The position numbers and the translations under genes are program-made. The notes under the pieces were generated by a model, which was not told the DNA's origin, searched no databases, and saw nothing but the letters and a program-made list of their open reading frames with translations. Of a stretch of DNA of 64,000 bases, positions 55,849 to 64,000 are shown one piece after another. The stretch spans positions 4,504,270 to 4,568,269 of the forward strand of contig OZ020265.1 in NCBI GenBank assembly GCA_963971285.1, given 5' to 3'. Each line of letters begins with the position of its first letter. Positions within the stretch are counted from its first letter, which is position 1. Source of the stretch: Astropecten irregularis. Lineage: Eukaryota; Echinodermata; Asteroidea; Paxillosida; Astropectinidae.

Positions 55849-56129
55849 GCCTTGCATGAACGAAACCCATGCTGCAGTTTAGCCACATATCCTATCATGT
55901 GTACTGTGTATGGTAACCACGTATAGCTGTAACATTACATGAACGTACAGTTGGTTAGGCCGTAGTCGGATCGCATTGGCCCGGTAATGGAATATTTGTT
56001 TGGATACATGTACACATAAAAATGTACATGTACATGTATACGTAGATGTACTGTGGGCTAAACTTTGTGCATGTTGCACAAAATGTTGTGACCAAAATCC
56101 TTTTTCATATCATCAGCCAAGGTAAATTG

Positions 56130-56795
56130 TCTGGAAATTACAGTAGCATGGACTTTGGTTTGATTTTTGAAGAAAAAGGGTTGTTTTTCGAAACGAATCA
56201 ACAAAATGGAATGCCTCCGTGGTTTACAAAGAGACATAAGAGACTTTGCAGAAGGAAGGAATGATATTACCTCAAAGTACCGGTAGTCAAGAAAAACACT
56301 AAACAATGCTGGGAACAGTTTAAGACAATCCGAACCAAGGTTGACGAGGAAAGTTCTCCGTAGAGCAAACAGAGACTATGTCGCCAAATTTTCCTCTTCT
56401 GAAGACACCAAGAAATTTTTGAATTATCAGATCTCAAAGAAAAGATAATTCAAACTCTGAAGATCAGGTATGAAACAATTGTTGATGATCAGTTGAAGGC
56501 CGCAAAACTTGCAGACCAGTTCCAGAGTGGTTGCCTCTACTACATGTACAGTACCACCTAGCCCATACCATGATTTGCCCGACTTAAAATGTAGAACTAT
56601 ATAACTACCATGACTACAGATGGTGTCAAGAACTTACTCCAATCCATTCAGGTCAATAAGGCCATAGGACCAGATGAAATATCAAATGCTGCCCTGAAGA
56701 TTGCTTCTTCTGAACTAGCCCCTGCATTATTTAAAGTCCATTTTTCAACAGAGTCTAGACCTCCTTTTTATAGCTCCATGCTTCTACAGTAAACT
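56130..56795 (+). pseudogene. Non-LTR retrotransposon (LINE) remnant
   Basis: Fragments in shifting plus frames: NGMPPWFTKRHKRLCRRKE, then CWEQFKTIRTKVDEE, then TTDGVKNLLQSIQVNKAIGP and DEISNAALKIASSELAPALF. This is the linker between endonuclease and reverse transcriptase of jockey/CR1-like elements, ending at the KAxGPDxI motif before the RT fingers. Several stops and frameshifts; dead. Confidence 0.75.
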
Positions 56796-56825
56796 AAACT
56801 CACCTAAATACGACTCTTCATCAAT

Positions 56826-57153
56826 AGGGGGTTTCACACTAGACAAATTCCCCGGAGAATTGGTGGGATGTTGCCGGGGTATTTTGTCGGACCTTTCATA
56901 CTACCAATGAAATCCCTGGGGAATAGCTTTTCCCCAGGGAATGTTTACCCCTGCTTGGTAGTAGGGTTAAAGCTGAAATCCCCGGGGATTTCCCTTTTCC
57001 AGGGGAAGAGCAACTAGTGAAATAGTGTCCCCGGGAGTTTCTATGGGTCTAGTGTGAATGGTTGCTGGGGTGTTGGTGGGGTAAACTAAAAATTCCCCGG
57101 AATTCCCTGGGGATTTATTTCCAGGGGATTGACTCTGCAGTGTGAAAAGGGCT
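56826..57153. mobile_element. MITE with TTTCACACTAGACAAATTCC ends
   Basis: Left GGGTTTCACACTAGACAAATTC and right GACTCTGCAGTGTGAAAAGGGC are inverted in their outer part. The interior is full of CCCCGGGGATT/AATCCCCGGGG palindromes. Confidence 0.65.
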
Positions 57154-57833
57154 TATTGGGTCTGGGTACCAGCTAACCTGAGTGAACTAAACTGAGATAA
57201 CCCCGTTAAAAAAGAGAGTTCAACGCCCAAGTTACTTTACTTGGTCTAAGTAGCCTGCAGTTATCGGTTTTCGCTCGGATAACGGGAAAGTTTCTCAAAA
57301 ATGGAAACGAAATGGAATATCAGAAAATCACTCCTCACACCTTTCAACTGGACACTTCCAGATTAATATCTGTAAAAATCCTCGAAGTTCAAGTCTTTTC
57401 TTTGAAAATATTGTCTGTCGTTTACAGGGACACCAATTCCACTATGTACATTGAACGTGACGTCATGTGTTTTCACCCCCTTGGCTGAGCGGCAAAATTC
57501 ATTGACATCGGAGTAGCTACATGTATGGCACGGCAAGACACTCAAAAACGGCTGGAATATTGTCCTGACTCGATTCTTCTTACTGGGTCAATTGAGTTTG
57601 TTTTAAAAAGGTTCTAAAACTGTCTTGATTCCAAGATTGTGAAATTACAGATAATTTATCAACAATATCATTCATGACACATTTAATCGCAATTCATTGT
57701 ATTTGTCTTATGAACTTCTTACATTAAAAAAATAATAAATAAAATTCAATCTAATTTTTTATCGTGATGCGAAATATTATCACAGCATTTTTTATAATAT
57801 CTGGCATCATTATGAGAGGCCTAAACATGGATA
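57154..57833. other. Repeat fragments, no gene
   Basis: GGGTCTGGGTACCAGCTAAC (57,160-57,180) recurs inverted at ~63,340 and direct at ~63,400. The open minus frame 57363-57545 has no motif I recognise. Confidence 0.35.
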
Positions 57834-57838
57834 CATTA

Positions 57839-59213
57839 CAGGCCTCAAATTAAACGGCAGCCACGACGGCCATGGCCGTCGATGCCCTTCTTACTGGCCG
57901 TGGTGCCCCTGGAAAAATTAGCCTCTTCACGGCCACAAGTTGCCGAGCCCTTTTTCTGTGATGGCCGTCGTGCCCTTTTTCATCTTGACAATGTTGTTAT
58001 CGTCGATGGTAAATAATTCACCAAACCTTGAACGGTGCGAACAACCGCAGCTGACTGGCTGGCACGCATGGCCGGCGGCATGGGCCGGCCCGGCCGAGCG
58101 CTACTTCACCGTTCATGCCACATACACACATCGTACGTACATTGTGTACTGTACACATGTTGATGACAGATGTACATCATGTGTACATGTACAGAAAGCT
58201 TCCTGTCGACGCACGTGGTTGAGCTGGTGCACTTTGCGCGGAGTACCAGTATCATGCATGGGAAATTCAATGGCATGGCGTGATAATAGTTTACGTCTAT
58301 AACATTGAGGAAGAAATATACTCGCACTCGCAGTGCGACCGTTGATTTCGGAAGGATTTCACGATGTTTCTAGTCAGCCAATAAGACAAAAATGACTGAC
58401 TGAAATTCAAGTAAGATTTGGCTGATCAGGAAAATGCGATTTTTGGTACTTCGGAATATTTTACAGGGATCTCGCAACTAAAATTACATGCGTACATCGG
58501 TGCATGGAGGAAGGAAGAATGATCGGTGTAACAACACTCAGTACTTCAACCGTGTTACATTTTCGCACGTGTTCGATGTCGGGATTTTAAAAATGTTTTT
58601 CTTTATTTTGGGAGTCACAAAAGTATGTAATTGTTCGGGAATTCATTTATCAGAACACCGAATCCCGACCGAAAAAACTTGGTCGGGTTCCGGAACAAAA
58701 AAAATCAGAGATGACTCAGCCTTAGTTTATAGCAAACATTTTCACTGAATTTTGATACATTTGGGAATGAAATTCTGAGTTCATTTATATTCGTTCGTTT
58801 TTATAGAATATTTCGCTATAAATATTATTGAGGGAGTTGAACTTCAAGTCAAGTCCACAGATGCATTCAAACGGCAGACCATACACATCATCGACACCAT
58901 TCTCTCATGTATTGGCATAGATTTTTACTAAGAAGTTTAATAAAAACAAGTACATGGTACATATAGGTTTAGTGTGAGTGTACACTGTACTGTGATTATT
59001 GTTTCTTAACCACAGTTCTTCCTAAATAAAACAACCTACAAGAACCTGAGAAAATCTTGTTTCTTTATGTTATTTCTTTGTGGCCTCGGTGCCCTTTTTT
59101 CAATACCCGATTTGGCCTTGGTGCCCTGCCTCATGGCCTTGGTGCCCTTTAAAATTTGGCTTCATTCAAGGCCAAAGTGGCCGTGCCCTAAAAATTGTTA
59201 AATTTGAGGCCTG
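57839..59213. mobile_element. 1375-bp element with CAGGCCTCAAATT ends and 5-bp TSD
   Basis: Left CAGGCCTCAAATT-AAAC, right GTTAAATTTGAGGCCTG; CATTA flanks both sides (57834-57838, 59214-59218). Both subterminal regions are built of GGCCGTGGTGCCC / GGCCTTGGTGCCC reiterations. The ~900-bp centre (58,000-58,950) is unrelated, partly GC-rich DNA and may be captured sequence. No transposase is seen. Confidence 0.75.
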
Positions 59214-59521
59214 CATTAGCTTATCAAAGTTTAAAGTTAAAAGGAGAAAAACAAAACACTGTCACTCCGCTTTGACACGTTTGAGAAAGACTAGTTAAAT
59301 AAAACTTTTGTCTCATTGGCACGCCATAAAAACCCAGATCACAACAGGGTCACATGACCTGCCGTCTGACATCGGAAGAATGAAAGTTGCTTTTAAAGCA
59401 GACGACAGTTTAGTTTGGAATATGACCACAGATTGTGTCTTTTATAAACGTTTGAACATTTACCTTAAAATGCATTATACATCCAAAACCACATTAGTAT
59501 TTTAACTTTTGAGTATCACTC

Positions 59522-59640
59522 ACGACTGGAAACTTTATTCTCAACATCCTGAATATCGGAGATAGCCCTGAGTGTAGTCATCACTTCAGGGATACTGATC
59601 ACAAAGAATCTCACAGGGTCACACGGTAAACAAGAGTCGG
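59522..59640 (-). other. Possible small coding exon, unidentified
   Basis: The minus frame reads PVRFFVISIPEVMTTLRAIS then DIQDVENKVSS and ends at a good donor, C|GTGAGTG. The composition looks like a real protein, and an in-frame ATG (MTTLRAISDIQDVE) is available. No convincing acceptor or partner exon was found. It lies ~480 bases downstream (minus sense) of the promoter-like region at 60,116-60,250. Confidence 0.3.
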
Positions 59641-60115
59641 ATTTGGGGAGCGAAAACACATGTAGGCCTAGGGTGAAAACACATGACCGGACGATATGTT
59701 TACCCCATAATTTCCCTCAAAAACCAAAACTCTGCCCTGAGTCATGTGAGTCAGTGAGTGTTTCCACAAAATGAATCCTGTAGTGTACTGTAGCTATTCT
59801 GAATGGAGACAGAGTAATCTAGTACTAGTAGGCCTAAGGTAAGCTTTTTAAGTGGGGCCCGTCCCCAACTTTACAACAACATGCCAGACATGCCACTATT
59901 GCCAGATGAAAAACTGAATCGAAAGGCGTAACCAGTTAACCATGCAATGGCATGCTATTGAATGCTACTGAGTGCTAGTTAGGGGGGCCTAGGTGACTGG
60001 ACCGTATACGATCTCATCTTAATTCAGTCACTAAACTCCGTAACCAGACAATAACAAATTCAATCACATAGTAGAAGACCTGTGGGGAAATACATTTAAA
60101 CAAATCATACATACC

Positions 60116-60250
60116 GTTAAGACACTGTGTTTCTCGACAAGTGCAGACTGATCGCGTTTCAATGATGGAAATATCACCGGTGTTTGACAGTCATGTAACC
60201 CGCCATCTTGTAACTACAGCATAAATTGGAATGCGGCGTAGCGCATGCGT
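60116..60250 (-). promoter_or_regulatory. Probable TATA-less promoter and non-coding first exon
   Basis: On minus: ACGCATGCGCTA (NRF1-type, 60238-60249), then ACAAGATGGCGGG (YY1-type, ~60201-60213), then ~85 transcribed-looking bases ending CTTAACG|GTATGT (donor at 60115-60116). NRF1 and YY1 sites close to the start site are typical of TATA-less housekeeping promoters. It fits as exon 1 of the kinesin (whose ATG exon needs an upstream partner), but it could belong to the small exon at 59,522. Confidence 0.45.
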
Positions 60251-60789
60251 ACATTAATTACATGCCTATCTCGTCAAATGGTGGCGCTGTTGCAATTATG
60301 GTCCTTCGAATTCTCGGGGTGCAGACACTGCGCGCACTTGATTGACTCGACTGGGATGGGACGCGGTGCAGACCGTTATTTCCCATAGCCGGTGTTGCAA
60401 AAAATAATAACCATTAAAAAAACCCAAGTATTAGATATACTCTGAGGCAAGCAACCGATAGAGCAAAATGAAGAAAAATCTTCAAGTGTCATTCAATTTC
60501 TTTTCAATCTTTTTCGTTTTGCTGAAAGTCCATGCGAATAAATAACCCCGTAACTACAAAATTTACCCGAAACTGGAGAAACTTGCATATTAATATTAAA
60601 TTAGATGGACATTATTTTAAAAATTGGCGGTCACTCACCATTCACCTATATGATTTTTGATTTGGTGAGTGAGCACTGATTTTAATCTTTTCCATCCTAT
60701 CAAATTCACCGGTGCCAAAATAGTAGCCCTCCGTCGCATACTATGGTGAACTTAATAATGCCTGGGCTGGATTTCTCTAAGCACTGAGA

Positions 60790-61154
60790 TTAAAGATAGT
60801 ATCGCACATTGGTTTTTATCAAAGAAATACAGATTCATGGGCAAAAATATCAAGGACGATTCATAGTCATCTGTGAAATTTTCAGTCCCTTACGGTGCCC
60901 ACTTTTTGAGAAAACAGTGAAAAACAGCCACGATATTTCCTAAGTCTTTTCTCTTTTATTTTTGATCTTTTAAAAGATAAAAAAAGATTTTCGGTCGTTG
61001 TTTTACCAATTTCTGGATAATAATACACCATTTCAGGCGGAAAACAATTTAACGGTATGTTTCTACCACCACCATCTTCATACCCTGTAAGTTATACGTA
61101 AATCTGTGAACATTTCTGTTTTGGTGTTTTACCAAAGTATGATACTACCTTTAA
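60790..61154 (-). mobile_element. TTAA-1 MITE, copy 15 (nearly complete)
   Basis: TTAA 60790-60793 and 61151-61154; both TIRs well preserved (AGATAGTATCGCAC / GTATGATACTACCT). Core GATCTTTTAAAAGATA. Confidence 0.9.
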
Positions 61155-61239
61155 TCTTAAGATGAGTACTGTTGTACCAGTAATTTCACCATCACATTTA
61201 TTTGCATTGTGACCTCACAAGTTGCTTAGCGATTAAGAT

Positions 61240-61640
61240 TGAAAATAATGCAGATTCAGAATATTAAGAAAGATACAATCAGAGTCATCTGTGAAATTAC
61301 CAGTACAGTCCGGCCCGGCCTACTTTTGAGAAACAGTGAAAAACGCCCACGTGCACAGTATTTTAACAATCTTATGACCGTTATTTTTGTTTTTATCTAA
61401 GATCAAAATTGCTCAATACTTGGTTTTACTCTTTTCTGGATCATCATCATATCAGGCAGAATGTTAACGGTATGTCCCTGCCATCACCACAGGCGCAGTT
61501 CTAAAGCCAATATTTTGGGGGCTAGAAGAGACATTATTATCATTATTATTATTATTATTTTGTGGGGGGGAGGCAAAATTTTGGGGCCCTCCCCCTAGCC
61601 CCCCGTGGAACCGCTCATGCATCACCATCTTAACAAGTGG
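61240..61640 (-). mobile_element. TTAA-1 MITE, copy 16, interrupted by a GC-rich insert with (ATT)n
   Basis: Diverged copy (GTGAAATTACCAGTAC, GAGAAACAGTGAAAAACGCC, AATGTTAACGGTATGT). It breaks off at CCATCACCAC and resumes at CACCATCTTAAC. The ~130-base insert (61491-61622) has TTTTGGGGGC / GCAAAATTTTGGGG opposed ends and (ATT)n at 61534-61559. Confidence 0.6.
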
Positions 61641-62399
61641 ACTAATTCCGGGACAGTTTTTTGGAGTCCCTTTTATATTTTCATGTGAGCGCCATCTATA
61701 GGTTGAATTACTTTGATTTACTTTATAGAGTGCACTCGGCTATCTGCGGACCACTAAATACATTTTCCCCTAAAAACATTATTTCCAAATTAAATGGCCA
61801 ATTTTGAGAAAATAATGAAAAATACTCGCAAGTTTCTAAGACAATCGAGCCATAATAAGAAGATAAAGCTGAAATCTTCAATTCTGATTTTCTATTAAAT
61901 TTTCTATATAAGTTATAATGACTGAAATGATTGAAAAAAAAGTCCATCCTAAAAATTATTACCCTAAAACTGCTATATTGACTGCGGGGACAGACTAAAA
62001 AAAATACTCCTCCACAACGTGGCAAAGGGCAAGCGACTTTAGTGCCTCAAAGGTGAAAGTCCAACACTCCTTTTATAAAATAATCATGGAGTAAGGGGCA
62101 ATAATTAAACTGTTCCTCCTGACATTACAAATTAAAAAGAGCAAAAGTTAAGCAGACCGTCAGGTGTTCAGGGGCACGCGACTCACCGGGATTCTTTCAC
62201 CCGGCTTACCGGCTCCCATATAGTCCCCATAGGCTTACTGGCAAGCCGACTACTGCGTATCCTCCCCACCATTGAGACCTTAGACTGATTGACATGCAAA
62301 GCTCTGAAGGACTAAGAGGGAGAAACAAGGCGGCCCCTGGACCATCGCGGTGCCAGGGTCCGCTCATGCCATGTTCCATTCATGATCAGAGAGTCGATC

Positions 62400-62640
62400 A
62401 GGATCGGGAATCGAACCCAGGCTGACGGAGTCTGGGCGGTGGTACCATCGCTTATCCAACCGAGCCACAAGCTGTGGTGACATCCAGGCAGTTTCTAAAA
62501 CTACTTATACCAGACAAATGACTGGAGTAAAACATTAAGAACAATTTGTGTGATCTCACCAGGGCTCGAACCCGGGTCACTGCAGTACAACGCCGTATTC
62601 CCAAACCACTCGACCATGTCAACTCGACCATGTATTGACA
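62400..62640 (-). mobile_element. SINE with two tRNA-like modules
   Basis: Minus: module 1 has GGTCGAGTGGTTTGGG with B box GGTTCGAGCCC (62570-62580 area); module 2 (about 62,400-62,470) has TGGCTCGGTTGGATAAG and a perfect B box GGTTCGATTCC. They are ~110 bases apart in the same orientation. Neither folds to a clean tRNA by eye, so these are SINE heads, not tRNA genes. Confidence 0.6.
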
Positions 62641-63450
62641 GAGCAATGGAATAATAACAAATTGACTGAAGTGGCCGTCGCAAAATCACCGCGGCGTGTT
62701 GTCTAATTTTAAAACAGCTAGCCTACCCAAAAGAAACATCTTTTCTATGTTTATCCATGGAGGAAGGAACCATTTTTGGAGGATAACTCATACTCTAGGT
62801 AATAGCATGCAGAATTATTAGCACAAACTCACGGTTACACAATTATGCTTTTTCTTGACTGCACACTCTAACTTGAGCCATGAGACGGAGCCCTAGTGAA
62901 CGAGATCACCACAGAAAGGTTTCTTAAAAAAAAAAATGATTTTCCAGAACAGTTTTCGGGAATCGGAGCCCTGTAATGTTGGTAATGTTTATGTGTTAGC
63001 GCCCTCTATAGGTTGAAATAATATGAAGCACTGACTTCCATCCAGGAAGTGGATAATAATAATAACTCGCTGGTCCGGTCGCGATCGTAGCTACATGTAG
63101 AGCTGTGGTACCGGGATTAGTTGTCAATCGTGTGCACGTGCTGGTATTAGCATTTAGGTAAGTATGTGACCAGTAGTCTTGGTTTGTTCTTTGTTTTTGC
63201 TCATGGTTTAAAATACGTGTTCTGTGTAATTACTGGTGGAATAATCTTGGAATAGGGCATAGGCCTAGTCATGTTATTGTTATTGTGGGGTTAGCCTACC
63301 TCAGTTTAGTACACGTACTCGGGTTAATTAGCTGGTACCCAGACCCAATAGATGAAGAGTCGTATTTAGGTGAGTTAGTTTACTATAGAAGCTGGGTACC
63401 AGCTACCCTGAGTGTACTAATCTCCAGTAACGCCGTTATTGTATTGTTAA
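62641..63450. other. No gene identified; inverted GGTACCAGCTA repeats
   Basis: TTAGCTGGTACCCAGACCC (63,329-63,348) is opposed by GCTGGGTACCAGCTACCC (63,391-63,408), with the same words at 57,160. The open frame 63285-63584 spans this and the fold-back element. Confidence 0.4.
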
Positions 63451-63534
63451 TGTTAGAGTTTGTAATTGCACACATCATGGAGGAAGGAATAGAAGGAGTT
63501 CGAGTAAATAGAGGTCCCAGATGTCCCTCTATGG

Positions 63535-63630
63535 TAGTTGCGATGATCGTAACCCTAGGTCTGACATGGGGACTGGGACCTTAGGGTCCCAGTCCCCATG
63601 TCAGACCTAGGGTTACGATCATCGCAACTA
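63535..63630. mobile_element. 96-bp perfect fold-back element with a 9-bp TSD
   Basis: 46-bp arms (TAGTTGCGATGATCGTAACC...) are exact reverse complements around a 4-base centre TTAG. The 9-bp direct repeat CCTCTATGG lies at 63526-63534 and 63631-63639. It sits inside a reverse-transcriptase reading frame. Confidence 0.85.
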
Positions 63631-63635
63631 CCTCT

Positions 63636-63776
63636 ATGGGATCTCCTCTATCTCCGGTCCTGGCTGACATCTTCATGGAAGTTTTCGAGAGCACAGCACT
63701 TGACACTGCAGATCACCGCCCCAGCACCTGGCTTCGCTGCATTGACGACACCTTCGTCATCTGGCTTCACGGCAGT
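63636..63776 (+). pseudogene. Penelope-like reverse transcriptase fragment
   Basis: Reads MGSPLSPVLADIFMEVFEST, ALDTADHRPSTWLRCIDDTF, VIWLHGS. MGSPLSPVLA-IFME-FE...ALxxxxxxPxxWxRxxDDTFVIWxHG is the RT motif 4-5 region characteristic of Penelope-like retroelements; the catalytic YxDD is CIDD here. After ~63,780 the similarity ends. Interrupted upstream by the 96-bp fold-back. Confidence 0.8.
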
Positions 63777-63784
63777 GTTTCCCC

Positions 63785-64000
63785 TGGGTTGCTGGTAGCC
63801 GTGAGGTGGTAAATGAAATTTTGCTGGGTATGGACCCTGCGCGACGGCGCGCAAAGCCCTTGCCGCATGGTGTCCGGGGCTAGCTGCAGTAACCGTAGCC
63901 CAATATACTCCTGACGTTGTTGTCGTATATAGGGCTACAGGACGATCAACTTGGAAATCACGTGTCAAAAATTCCCCACCCCTAAAATGACTGTTATTCA
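63785..64000. other. No feature identified
   Basis: GC-richer sequence after the RT fragment; probably still retroelement, with no motif seen. Confidence 0.3.

Overview
This is an invertebrate animal genomic window: AT-rich, intron-rich DNA crowded with miniature transposons. The best-supported gene is a kinesin-II motor subunit (KIF3B / sea-urchin KRP95 type) on the minus strand. Its sequence, recalled family by family, looks closest to echinoderm KRP95, and the partial LGR-type receptor at the left edge also fits an invertebrate deuterostome. I infer an echinoderm, without certainty about class. No prokaryotic features (operons, CRISPR, Shine-Dalgarno sites) are present.

Layout. 1-394 holds the 3' end of a leucine-rich-repeat GPCR on the plus strand. 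395-23,400 is intergenic and almost entirely repeats: a ~1.75/2.0 kb tandem duplication (1221-4996), nested mariner-, hAT-, PIF/Harbinger- and TTAA-type miniature elements (MITEs), tRNA-derived SINEs, a broken C2H2-finger ORF (9968-10740), and an inverted satellite beside a 200-base assembly gap (12,377-12,576). 23,435-48,410 is the kinesin gene. I could join 18 coding exons with consistent GT-AG sites and reading phase (721 complete codons); the final short 3' exon was not found. The start codon sits alone at the end of its own exon. Introns carry many transposons, including a very young LTR element (44,798-47,322), three elements nested inside each other (26,424-27,610), and a 72-bp minisatellite made of copies of an exon tail plus its splice donor (27,832-28,866). 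48,411-60,300 is probable 5' flank or first intron, with an RFX X-box/CCAAT cluster at 55,784-55,848 and an NRF1/YY1-type promoter with a donor site near 60,116-60,250. 60,300-64,000 is repeats, ending in a Penelope-like reverse transcriptase fragment interrupted by a 96-bp fold-back element.

Two observations stand out. First, aligning repeat copies within the window shows that some differ by clean insertion of the hexamer CATGTA (once, or three times in a row) after a TA dinucleotide. This would explain the abundance of TACATGTA words. Second, the KIF3B exon covering residues 542-581 is followed by 14 tandem copies of its own 3' end and 5' splice site, giving an array of decoy donors in the intron.

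Family labels for MITEs rest on terminal inverted repeats (TIRs) and target-site duplications (TSDs) read by eye. Superfamily names are inference from TSD length. No database search was possible.
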